Shown: in pieces, positions 1 through 6,055 of the stretch | Position numbering within the stretch: the first letter of the stretch is position 1 | Layout of the letters: every line of letters begins with the position of its first letter | Source: Actinomycetota bacterium | Lineage (GTDB): Bacteria > Actinomycetota > Thermoleophilia > Gaiellales > Gaiellaceae | Reading direction: 5' to 3' | DNA length: 13,658 nt | Assembly: GCA_005883365.1 (NCBI GenBank) | Contig: VAXA01000186.1 | Location: forward strand, 1 to 13,658 | Notes under the pieces: generated by a model | What the model was told of the DNA's origin: nothing | Seen by the model: the letters and a program-made list of their open reading frames with translations, nothing else | Database searches by the model: none | Made by a program: the position numbers and the translations under genes

Positions 1-2
1 TC

Positions 3-593
3 GCTGAGTACGTCTCGCTCGACGCCGAGCTGGGCTTCGTCCGCGACCACTTCGACGTGATGGCGGTGCTGCGTGAGGTCGTCGCCGGCATGGTCGAGGC
101 GATGCGCGAGCGGTCGCCTGCGGCGGTCGAGCTGCTCGAGGTGCAATTGCCGGAAGTGCCCGCCGAGATTCCGTGGGTGCACTTCTCCGAGACTGGCGTG
201 GACGACGTCGACCTCGCGCCCGCGGACGAGCGACGGCTCGGCGAGCAGTACGGCGAGTTCGTCTTCGTCACGGGCTACCCGATCGCGAAGCGGCCGTTCT
301 ACACCCATCCGGAACCGGGGCGGCCGGAGTACTCGAACAGCTTCGACCTCCTCTTCCGCGGGCTCGAGCTCGTCACCGGCGGGCAGCGGCTCCACCGCTA
401 CCAGGACTATGTGGCCGCCCTCGATGGACACACCGAAAGCTACGAGGGCTACCTGGAGACGTTCCGGCATGGGATGCCGCCGCACGGTGGGTTCGCGATC
501 GGACTCGAACGATGGCTAGGGCGACTCCTCGAAGTGCCGAACATCCGCGAGACCACGCTCTTCCCGCGCGACCTCAACCGGCTCTCGCCCTAG
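3..593 (+). CDS. aspS: Aspartyl(/asparaginyl)-tRNA synthetase, archaeal-type class IIb, C-terminal part (5' end outside window)
   Basis: The frame is open from the window edge and ends at TAG (591-593); 196 residues are visible. This is the catalytic core of a class II synthetase that charges tRNA-Asp, and possibly tRNA-Asn, in the cytoplasm. The visible start, AEYVSLDAELGF, resembles the end of class II motif 2 in the AspRS/AsnRS family (COG0017). FVFVTGYPIAKRPFY follows. GGFAIGLERW is motif 3 with its Arg, and the end NIRETTLFPRDLNRLSP has the FPRD-R-L-P form of archaeal-type AspRS rather than the FPRTP form typical of AsnRS. The bacterial GAD insertion domain would normally precede this region and is not seen. 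The anticodon-binding domain lies upstream, so discriminating versus non-discriminating specificity cannot be judged. It converges on korB with a 3-nt gap. Confidence 0.88.
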   Translation, partial: AEYVSLDAELGFVRDHFDVMAVLREVVAGMVEAMRERSPAAVELLEVQLPEVPAEIPWVHFSETGVDDVDLAPADERRLGEQYGEFVFVTGYPIAKRPFYTHPEPGRPEYSNSFDLLFRGLELVTGGQRLHRYQDYVAALDGHTESYEGYLETFRHGMPPHGGFAIGLERWLGRLLEVPNIRETTLFPRDLNRLSP

Positions 594-596
594 CCG

Positions 597-1601
597 CTAA
601 CTGACGACCCAGGTCTCGCCGGAGTGGAGTAGCTCGGCGAGGTCGCCCTTCCCGCGCTTCGCCTCGGCGGCCTGGAGCTGCTCGGCCATCAGGTCGTCGT
701 AGACCGGGCGCTCGACGTTGCGGAAGATTCCGACCGGCGTGCCCCCGTGCGTTGCCTGCGTCACGCGCGACAGGGCGAACGCGAGCGCCGGCTCTGCGTG
801 GGTCTGGTCGTGCACCAACACGCCGTCCTCGCCGGCGTTGCACGCCTCGATCGTCCCGTCCGGGCGCTGGCGCAGCGCCTTCTCGCCGTCCTTGCCCCAC
901 GTGATCGGCTCGCCGTGGCGGAGGGCGATCCGGTTCACGCCCTCCTTGTCGTCGCGCACGTAGTCGAACGCGTCGTCGTTGAAGATCGGACAGTTCTGAA
1001 AGATCTCGACGAACGCGCTGCCGCGGTGCTCGGCCGCGGCGCGCAGCACTTCGGTCATCCCCTTCTTGTCGGTGTCGATCGCGCGGGCGACGAACGTCGC
1101 CTCGGCGCCGACCGCGAGCGAGATCGGGTTGAAGGGCCAGTCGAGCGAGCCCATCGGCGTCGACTTCGTCACCTTCCCGATCTCGCTCGTCGGAGAGTAC
1201 TGCCCCTTCGTCAGCCCGTAGATCCGGTTGTTGAAGAGGAGGATCTTGAAGTTGACGTTGCGGCGCAGCGCGTGGATGAGGTGGTTGCCGCCGATCGAGA
1301 GCGCGTCTCCGTCGCCCGTCACGACCCAGACGGAGAGGTCGGGCCGCGTCGTCGCGAGGCCGGTCGCGATCGCCGGCGCGCGGCCGTGAATCGAGTGCAT
1401 CCCGTACGTGTTCATGTAGTACGGGAACCGCGCCGCGCAGCCGATCCCGCTGATGAAGACGGTGTTCTCGCGCTCGATCCCGAGCTCCGGCATGAACGAC
1501 TGCATCGCAGCGAGGATCGCGTAGTCGCCGCACCCCGGGCACCAGCGCACCTCCTGGTCGGTGCGGAAGTCCTTCGCGGTCAGGTTGCCACCGGTGGTCA
1601 T
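597..1601 (-). CDS. korB: 2-oxoacid:ferredoxin oxidoreductase subunit beta (KorB-like)
   Basis: This 334-residue thiamine-diphosphate subunit pairs with KorA to oxidise a 2-oxoacid, most likely 2-oxoglutarate, with CoA to an acyl-CoA, CO2 and reduced ferredoxin. The N-terminal WCPGCG (Cys21, Cys24), SGIGC (Cys55) and NCPIF (Cys204) supply the cysteines expected for the [4Fe-4S] cluster. GDGDALSIGG (from residue 96) to FNN (124-125) is the ThDP/Mg binding motif. Length is normal for the family. The start is ATG (1601-1599) at the conserved N-terminus. No Shine-Dalgarno is seen, but TATCAT lies 8 nt upstream, so the mRNA may be leaderless or nearly so. Unusually, korB is separated from korA by about 560 bp holding an opposite-strand gene, so it probably has its own promoter. 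Substrate assignment is inferred from family resemblance. Confidence 0.93.
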   Translation of the reverse strand: MTTGGNLTAKDFRTDQEVRWCPGCGDYAILAAMQSFMPELGIERENTVFISGIGCAARFPYYMNTYGMHSIHGRAPAIATGLATTRPDLSVWVVTGDGDALSIGGNHLIHALRRNVNFKILLFNNRIYGLTKGQYSPTSEIGKVTKSTPMGSLDWPFNPISLAVGAEATFVARAIDTDKKGMTEVLRAAAEHRGSAFVEIFQNCPIFNDDAFDYVRDDKEGVNRIALRHGEPITWGKDGEKALRQRPDGTIEACNAGEDGVLVHDQTHAEPALAFALSRVTQATHGGTPVGIFRNVERPVYDDLMAEQLQAAEAKRGKGDLAELLHSGETWVVS

Positions 1602-1609
1602 GGCGTTCG

Positions 1610-1615
1610 ATGATA
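1610..1615 (-). promoter_or_regulatory. Candidate -10 of korB (TATCAT), near-leaderless
   Basis: On the minus strand TATCAT ends 8 nt before the korB ATG. No recognisable -35 lies 16-18 nt upstream, which is common for actinobacterial promoters. Transcription starting 6-8 nt after this hexamer would begin at or next to the start codon. Confidence 0.45.
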
Positions 1616-1625
1616 GGCAGGGGGG

Positions 1626-1643
1626 CCCGCCGAACCGGGCGGG
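1626..1643. repeat. GC-rich inverted repeat in the korB / AOC-like divergent region
   Basis: CCCGCC (1626-1631) is repeated inverted as GGCGGG (1638-1643) around a 6-nt loop. It lies between the korB start and the Shine-Dalgarno of the plus-strand gene, so it could be a leader hairpin or an operator. In DNA this GC-rich it could also be chance. Confidence 0.25.
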
Positions 1644-1660
1644 TGCGGCAGGTTCGACGA

Positions 1661-1666
1661 AGGAGG
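1661..1666 (+). promoter_or_regulatory. Strong Shine-Dalgarno AGGAGG of the AOC-like gene
   Basis: AGGAGG sits 6 nt before the ATG at 1673 and fixes that start. It is the clearest ribosome binding site in the window; most other starts show none and instead have a -10-like hexamer close to the start codon. This gene is therefore probably transcribed with a real leader. Confidence 0.7.
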
Positions 1667-1672
1667 GGAGAA

Positions 1673-2093
1673 ATGAAGCGGCTTGTCATTCCCGTTGTGC
1701 TGGTGGCGGGTGTCATCGCCGTCATAGCTGTGAACGCGGCTGCCAAGGGCAAGCCGGCGGGCACCGCCGGGCAGATGATCCACGTGATCGAGCACGCGAC
1801 GAGCGATGCCGTCACCAACGGCTCTGCGAGCGATTCCGCGGGGAACGTCCTGACGTTCGCGAACCCCGTGTACGACAGAAAGGACGCTCAGCAGGTCGGT
1901 ACCGATCAGGGCTACTGCGTCCGGATCGTCGTCGGCCAGACGTGGGAGTGCAACTGGACGACCTTCCTGCCGAACGGCCAGATCACCGTCGAGGGCCCGT
2001 TCTCCGACACCGGGAACACCGTCGTCGCAATCACGGGCGGGACACAACCCGGCCGGGACGGAGTTCGACTTCGTCTTCCATGTGATCGGCTGA
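1673..2093 (+). pseudogene. Secreted allene oxide cyclase/dirigent-like barrel protein, frameshifted near the 3' end
   Basis: The ATG follows a strong Shine-Dalgarno. Residues 1-25 form a signal peptide or anchor (MKRLVIPVVLVAGVIAVIAV). The mature part resembles the allene oxide cyclase/dirigent-like beta-barrel proteins of actinobacteria: a central NWTTFLPNGQITVEGPF segment and the conserved VVAITGG. After residue ~124 (around 2042-2046) the reading frame stops resembling the family. The expected ending continues in another frame: from 2046 it reads NPAGTEFDFVFHVIG and stops at TGA 2091-2093. The family usually has roughly 13-15 residues between these two parts, so a short deletion with a frameshift is the simplest reading. 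In the uncorrected frame translation would run on through antisense korA to beyond 4000. No function is known for such bacterial proteins. It is either a recent pseudogene or a sequence error. Confidence 0.72.
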
Positions 2094-2098
2094 AGCAG

Positions 2099-2139
2099 CG
2101 GGCGACGGAGGCGGGTTGCCGTCCCGCCTGCGTCGCTCG
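2099..2139. terminator. Long hairpin between convergent AOC-like gene and korA, likely bidirectional terminator
   Basis: The stem is 2099-2115 paired with 2123-2139, with a 7-nt loop at 2116-2122. It is 17 positions long with one mismatch (2108/2130) and one G-T (2101/2137). It starts 5 nt after the plus-strand stop and lies 25 bp from the korA stop, where a shared terminator is expected. No T-tract follows on either strand, so it would be a U-less terminator or an RNA-stabilising stem. Confidence 0.55.
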
Positions 2140-2164
2140 ACATCCGAGTGTGCTCCGAGCGTGC

Positions 2165-4003
2165 TCATTCGGCGTCCACCAGGGCCTCGGCGGCCTCCGC
2201 CACCTCCGCAGCCCGCAGCGGGAAGCCGCGGACGCGGTTGTAGCCGATCGCGTCGACGAGGAACTGCGACCGGACGAGCTGCAAGAGCTGGCCGAGGTTC
2301 ATCTCCGGGATGAGCACCTTCTCGTAGCGGCGCAGCACGTCGCCGGTGTTGCGCGGCAAGGGATTGAGGTAGCGCAGGTGGGCGTGGGCGACCGCCAGTC
2401 CACGGCGGCGGCAGGACTGCACGGCGGCGGTGATGGCGCCATAGGTGCCACCCCATCCCACGACGAGGACGTCGTCGACCTCGAGCTCCGGGATGTCCCC
2501 TGCGATCCCCGCCACCTTCTGCGCGCGCAGCCGCGTCATCAGGTCGTGGTTCTCGGGGTCGTAGGAGATGTTGCCGGTCCGGTCGGCCTTCTCGAGCCCG
2601 CCGATCCGGTGCTCGAGCCCCGGAGTTCCCGGCAGCGCCCACGGCCGCGCGAGCGTCTGCTCGTCGCGCAGGTACGGAAGGAACTCGTCGCCCGCGTTCG
2701 GCTCGGTGGCGAAGCTCGGCGTCAGGTCGGGCAGCGTCTCGAGCTCGGGCAGGAGCCACGGCTCGGAGCCGTTCGCGAGGTAGGCGTCGGAGAGGAGGTA
2801 GACGGGCGTGCGGTACTTGAGCGCGATCCGAACCGCCTCGATCGCCGCGTGGAAGCAGTCGGACGGCGAGCGCGCCGCGACGACCGGCACCGGCGACTCG
2901 CTGTTGCGGCCGTACAGCACCATCAGGAGGTCGCCCTGCTCCGGCTTCGTCGGCATCCCGGTCGACGGGCCGGCGCGCTGGATGTCGCAGATCACGAGCG
3001 GCAGCTCGAGCGTGATGGCGAGCCCGACCGTCTCGGCCTTGAGCACGACTCCCGGCCCGGCAGAGGTCGTGACGCCGAGCGCGCCGCCGAACGCGGCACC
3101 CACGGCAGCGCCGGCCGCCGCGATCTCGTCCTCCGCCTGGAAGGTGCGGACGCCGAAATGCTTGTAGCCCGCGAGCTCCTCGAGGATCGAGCTCGCCGGC
3201 GTGATCGGGTAGGCACCGAGGAAGAGCGGCAGCCCCGAGAGACGCGAGGCGGCGACGAGCCCGAGCGACAGCGCCTGGTTACCGGTGATGTTCCGGTACG
3301 TGCCCGGCGCGAGCTTGGCCGGCTTCACCTCGTAGGTGACGGCAAAGGACTCCGTCGTCTCGCCGAACGCATAGCCGGCCCGGAGTGCCTTGATGTTCGC
3401 CGCCGCGATCTCCGGCCGCTTCGGGCCGAACTTCGCCTCGAGGAACTCGATCGTCGGCTTGATCGAACGGCCGTACAGCCACGACATGAGCCCGAGCGCG
3501 AACATGTTCTTCGAGCGCTCGGCCTCGCGCGGCGTCACGCCCTCGATCTCCTTCAGCGCTCCGACGGTGAGCGACGTCAGCGGCACGGCGTGCACCTGGT
3601 ACTCGTCGAGCGAGCCGTCCTCGAGCGGGCTCTGCGCGTAGCCGGCCTTCTGGAGGTTCCGCTCGGTGAAGGCGTCGGCGTCGACGATCAGCGTCCCGCC
3701 GTTCGGCAGGTCGGCGAGGTTCGTCTTCAGCGCGGCCGGGTTCATCGCGACGAGGACGTTCGGCGCGTCCCCCGGCGTGAGGATGTCGTGGTCGGCGAAG
3801 TGGAGCTGGAAGCCGGAGACGCCCGGCAGCGAGCCGGCGGGCGCACGGATCTCGGCCGGGAAGTCAGGCAGCGTCGAGATGTCGTTGCCGAGGAGCGCCG
3901 CCTCGGACGTGAACTGCGAGCCGGTGAGCTGCATGCCGTCGCCGGAATCGCCCGCGAAGCGCACGATCACCTGCGAGAGCTGCTCGACCGGCTTGCTGCT
4001 CAT
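2165..4003 (-). CDS. korA: 2-oxoacid:ferredoxin oxidoreductase, fused gamma-alpha subunit (KorA-like)
   Basis: This 612-residue partner of KorB fuses the gamma domain (about 1-195; VIVRFAGDSGDGMQLTG near the N-terminus) to the alpha pyrimidine-binding domain. YPITPASS (265-272) is the YPITP motif of 2-oxoacid oxidoreductases, and AGPSTGMPTKPEQGDLL (344-360) is a conserved alpha-subunit segment. About 200 further residues make up the C-terminal region. No ferredoxin-like [4Fe-4S] domain is seen. This two-gene, fused gamma-alpha architecture is that of KorAB, used by aerobic actinobacteria as a 2-oxoglutarate:ferredoxin oxidoreductase. The start is ATG 4003 at MSSKPVEQ. The frame stays open upstream to about 4411, but that stretch is antisense to the VOC gene and looks non-native. 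TATACC lies 11 nt upstream of the ATG, suggesting a very short leader. The substrate is inferred. Confidence 0.93.
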   Translation of the reverse strand: MSSKPVEQLSQVIVRFAGDSGDGMQLTGSQFTSEAALLGNDISTLPDFPAEIRAPAGSLPGVSGFQLHFADHDILTPGDAPNVLVAMNPAALKTNLADLPNGGTLIVDADAFTERNLQKAGYAQSPLEDGSLDEYQVHAVPLTSLTVGALKEIEGVTPREAERSKNMFALGLMSWLYGRSIKPTIEFLEAKFGPKRPEIAAANIKALRAGYAFGETTESFAVTYEVKPAKLAPGTYRNITGNQALSLGLVAASRLSGLPLFLGAYPITPASSILEELAGYKHFGVRTFQAEDEIAAAGAAVGAAFGGALGVTTSAGPGVVLKAETVGLAITLELPLVICDIQRAGPSTGMPTKPEQGDLLMVLYGRNSESPVPVVAARSPSDCFHAAIEAVRIALKYRTPVYLLSDAYLANGSEPWLLPELETLPDLTPSFATEPNAGDEFLPYLRDEQTLARPWALPGTPGLEHRIGGLEKADRTGNISYDPENHDLMTRLRAQKVAGIAGDIPELEVDDVLVVGWGGTYGAITAAVQSCRRRGLAVAHAHLRYLNPLPRNTGDVLRRYEKVLIPEMNLGQLLQLVRSQFLVDAIGYNRVRGFPLRAAEVAEAAEALVDAE

Positions 4004-4014
4004 GTCGCTTACCA

Positions 4015-4020
4015 GGTATA
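4015..4020 (-). promoter_or_regulatory. Candidate -10 of korA (TATACC)
   Basis: TATACC on the minus strand ends 11 nt before the korA ATG, and no Shine-Dalgarno is seen. A start 7-8 nt downstream would leave a leader of only 3-4 nt. There is no clear -35. Confidence 0.35.
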
Positions 4021-4057
4021 GCGCACGCCCCGGCTCCTGGGTACTCAGTGCTGGAAG

Positions 4058-4063
4058 TACGAT
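4058..4063 (+). promoter_or_regulatory. Candidate -10 of the CatE-like VOC gene (TACGAT), leaderless
   Basis: TACGAT ends exactly 6 nt before the GTG start at 4070. That spacing would place transcription start at the start codon. GGAAG at 4053-4057 is too far from the start and too weak to be a convincing ribosome binding site. Confidence 0.45.
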
Positions 4064-4069
4064 CGCCGC

Positions 4070-4576
4070 GTGGAACCGACGCCCGCGCCCAGCCCCATCG
4101 ATCCGCGCGTGGACATCGGCCACGTGCACCTGAAGGTCTCCGACATCGACCGCGCGCTCGACTTCTACTGCGGCGTTCTCGGCTTCGAGCTCCAGCAGCG
4201 CTACGGCGCGGACGCGGCCTTCATCTCGGCCGGCGGATACCACCATCACATCGGCCTGAACACGTGGGAGTCGAAGGGCGGTTCGCCCCCGCCGCCGGGG
4301 GCGACCGGCCTCTTCCACGTCGCTATCCGCTACCCGGACCGGCGCACGCTCGCGGACGCGGTGCGGCGCGTCGCCGACGCCGGCATCGCGCTCGACGGGG
4401 CGAGCGACCATGGCGTGAGTGAGGCGATCTATCTCCGTGATCCCGACTCGAACGGCATCGAGCTCTACCGTGACCGGCCCGAGGACGAATGGCCGCGGGC
4501 CGAAGATGGCGTCGGGATCGCGATGGTGACGAAGCCGCTGGACGTTCCCCGCCTCCTCGCCGAGCTCGACCCCTAG
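4070..4576 (+). CDS. VOC-superfamily protein, CatE (catechol 2,3-dioxygenase-like) family
   Basis: This 168-residue protein is from the vicinal oxygen chelate superfamily, which uses a metal to bind oxygen-rich substrates (glyoxalase, ring-cleavage dioxygenase and relatives). It has two beta-alpha-beta-beta-beta modules. HVHLKVSDIDRALDFYCGVLGF (from residue 18; ligand-position His20) opens the first. LFHVAIRYPD (His83) opens the second, which ends at DPDSNGIELY (Glu131). The His-His-Glu triad therefore looks intact, and a GGYHHHIGLNTW segment resembles CatE-type proteins. The substrate is unknown; a true dioxygenase role is not shown. The start is GTG 4070, because no upstream ATG fits and TACGAT lies 6 nt before it. 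It is divergent from korA, and its TAG stop shares a CTAG with the stop of the minus-strand gene that follows. Confidence 0.88.
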   Translation: MEPTPAPSPIDPRVDIGHVHLKVSDIDRALDFYCGVLGFELQQRYGADAAFISAGGYHHHIGLNTWESKGGSPPPPGATGLFHVAIRYPDRRTLADAVRRVADAGIALDGASDHGVSEAIYLRDPDSNGIELYRDRPEDEWPRAEDGVGIAMVTKPLDVPRLLAELDP

Positions 4577-5114
4577 CCCTGCGTGTGCTTGAGGTCGTCC
4601 TCGCGCTGCTGCGCCTGGGCGAGCGTCAGCTCCCCTGAGCAGACCTGGGCGTTGAGCTCGTTCTCGATCTTGTCCACCTCCGCCGCTCGCGGGTAGGGCT
4701 CGGGCCAGAGGTTGCGCGGGTCCGTGGGGTTGCCGCCGAGCTCGAGGCTGATAAGGTGATCCTCCTGGTATTCGGACAGCGCGCCCGTCTCGCCGTACAC
4801 GCGCATCTGCTTCCGCTTGAGGTCGTTCGTGTACGCGACCGGCGGGCGGATCGTCGCCGTCCAGCCGCTGCGGCAGATCGTCGAGCGGATGTTGGACTGC
4901 GTCACGTCCGGGTCGTCGCCGTCCAGCCGCTGCGGCAGATCGTCGAGCGGATGTTGGACTGCGTCACGTCCGGGTTGAGGACGCCCGGCGTGCGCACGGG
5001 GTCGGCGAGGATCGCGTGCGCGCCGTGCCCGTGGCCGCGTGCGAACATGAGCACGATTCCCGCGACGACCAGGAGCGCGACGACGAAGTCGAGCGGGGTG
5101 AGGCGGCTCGCCAC
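4573..5114 (-). pseudogene. Membrane-anchored HNH-like hypothetical protein, disrupted by a 62-bp tandem duplication
   Basis: The N-terminal part, from GTG 5114 (VASRLTPLDF), contains one hydrophobic anchor (FVVALLVVAGIVLMFA). A small His-Gly-rich stretch and DPVRTPGVLNPDVTQSN follow. The frame then breaks, because 62 bp, not a multiple of 3, are duplicated at 4851-4974. The rest continues in another frame: RPPVAYTNDLKRKQMRVYG, then EDHLISLELGGNPTDPRNLW, ending at TAG 4575-4573. Removing one copy gives a clean 159-residue protein. The EDH-L-GG-DP-NLW pattern matches the core of HNH endonucleases (DH...GG...D..NL), but a complete metal site is not evident. Such proteins are usually annotated as hypothetical, so nuclease activity is only a suggestion. 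TACCGT lies 7 nt before the GTG. It may be a genuine recent mutation or an assembly error. Confidence 0.75.
4851..4975. repeat. Perfect 62-bp tandem duplication
   Basis: 4851-4912 and 4913-4974 are identical over all 62 bases, and the period continues for one more base (4975) before diverging. The unit lies inside the minus-strand HNH-like gene and encodes its VTQSNIRSTICRSGWTAT segment. Because 62 is not divisible by 3, it shifts the frame. Complete identity means a very recent duplication or an assembly artefact. Confidence 0.97.
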
Positions 5115-5121
5115 GCCGCCG

Positions 5122-5127
5122 ACGGTA
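5122..5127 (-). promoter_or_regulatory. Candidate -10 of the HNH-like gene (TACCGT)
   Basis: TACCGT on the minus strand ends 7 nt before GTG 5114. It fits the leaderless pattern of neighbouring genes and supports that start over alternatives further upstream. Confidence 0.35.
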
Positions 5128-5182
5128 GGTCCAGCCTTCGTCGCCCGCAAGACGCTCTTCGAGCCGTGTCCAGGCGAGGCAG

Positions 5183-5188
5183 TAGGCT
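5183..5188 (+). promoter_or_regulatory. Candidate -10 of the AlkA-like gene (TAGGCT), leaderless
   Basis: TAGGCT ends 6 nt before ATG 5195, and no Shine-Dalgarno is present. The same hexamer precedes proC and the gene at 9132. Confidence 0.45.
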
Positions 5189-5194
5189 CGGGCC

Positions 5195-6046
5195 ATGGCC
5201 GAGATCGCCGTCCGTCCGCGCGGCCCCTACTCCCTCGCGCTCTCTGCACGGCTCGTCGGCGACGCAACGCGGCAGGTGCGAGAGGGCCTCGTCACGGCGC
5301 GTTGCGCCGGCGGCGTCGCCCGTGCGTGGCAGTCGCCCGACGGCACCGTGACGATCCGATCCGAGTCTCTTGCTGCCGCCGAGAAGCTCCGCTGGATGCT
5401 CGCGCTCGACGACGACCACTCCGAGTTCCTGCGGCGCGTCGCGGACGACCCGCTGCTCGGCCGCGCGTCCAAGCACCTCCGGGGACTGCGGCCGGCTCGG
5501 ACCGCGACGGTGGCGCAGGCGCTCCTCCGCGCCGTCTGCGGCCAGCTCGTCGACTGGAAGACGGGACGAACTCTCGAACGGCGCGTGATCCGCGCGTTAC
5601 AAAGCCGTGCGGTGGCCGCCACCGGTCTGTCCGAACCTCCTACGACCTCCGCGCTCGCCGCCGTCGCGCCGTTCGAGCTGCGGCGGATCGGACTGCACGA
5701 ACGGCGCGGCGCGGCCGTTGTCCGCCTTTGCCGCAGCCTCGAGCTCGAGCGGCTCCACGACCTCCCCACCGACGCGGTCGTACGGCGGATCGAGCGCGAG
5801 CGCGGCCTCGGCCCGTGGTCGGCCGGCGTCGTGTGCCTCGAGGGCCTCGGCCGAAGCGAGCACGGCCTCGTCGGCGATCTCGGGCTCGTCAAGCTCCTGC
5901 GCGCTCTGCGAGGCCGGCCGGTGGAAACGTGGGAGACGGCGGAGCTCCTCGAGCCGTACGGCAAGTGGGCGGGCCTCGCGAGCGTCTATCTCCTCGCCGG
6001 CCTCGGACGCGGTCTGATCCCGCTGCCCGCGGCCCGCGCCGCCTAG
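5195..6046 (+). CDS. DNA-3-methyladenine glycosylase II-like (AlkA-type HhH-GPD)
   Basis: This 283-residue base-excision glycosylase is of the helix-hairpin-helix GPD superfamily, expected to remove alkylated purines from DNA. An N-terminal beta-rich domain (about 1-75) precedes the helical domain. RAVCGQLVDWKTGRTLERR (about 112-130) corresponds to the family's QQ.S...A...R helix. ERERGLGPWSAGVV (200-213) is the hairpin (G-G-W), and GDLGLVKLL carries the catalytic-position Asp228. The sequence is divergent from E. coli AlkA, so the exact lesion range is unknown and no gene symbol is given. The ATG at 5195 is supported by a TAGGCT 6 nt upstream. Its TAG stop lies inside the candidate -10 of proC, 10 bp before the proC start. 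Confidence 0.85.
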   Translation: MAEIAVRPRGPYSLALSARLVGDATRQVREGLVTARCAGGVARAWQSPDGTVTIRSESLAAAEKLRWMLALDDDHSEFLRRVADDPLLGRASKHLRGLRPARTATVAQALLRAVCGQLVDWKTGRTLERRVIRALQSRAVAATGLSEPPTTSALAAVAPFELRRIGLHERRGAAVVRLCRSLELERLHDLPTDAVVRRIERERGLGPWSAGVVCLEGLGRSEHGLVGDLGLVKLLRALRGRPVETWETAELLEPYGKWAGLASVYLLAGLGRGLIPLPAARAA

Positions 6047-6049
6047 GCT
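6044..6049 (+). promoter_or_regulatory. Candidate -10 of proC (TAGGCT), overlapping the AlkA stop codon
   Basis: TAGGCT ends 6 nt before the proC ATG (6056), and its first three bases are the stop codon of the glycosylase gene. There is no Shine-Dalgarno, so proC may have its own leaderless transcript in addition to read-through. Confidence 0.4.
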
Positions 6050-6055
6050 TCCGAG

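Noticed and set aside
2143..2166. Imperfect 11-base direct repeat (GAGCAC.CTCG) near the korA stop
   Set aside because: Only two short copies with a mismatch, partly inside the korA coding end; no sign of an attachment or regulatory site.
2094..4021. Long plus-strand open frame continuing from the AOC-like gene
   Set aside because: It is the antisense of korA, Arg/Glu/Leu-rich and without family resemblance. It is open only because high-GC antisense frames lack stops and the true stop was lost by frameshift.
4004..4411. N-terminal extension of korA
   Set aside because: The extension is antisense to the VOC gene. The conserved gamma-domain N-terminus starts at MSSKPVEQ, and TATACC lies just upstream.
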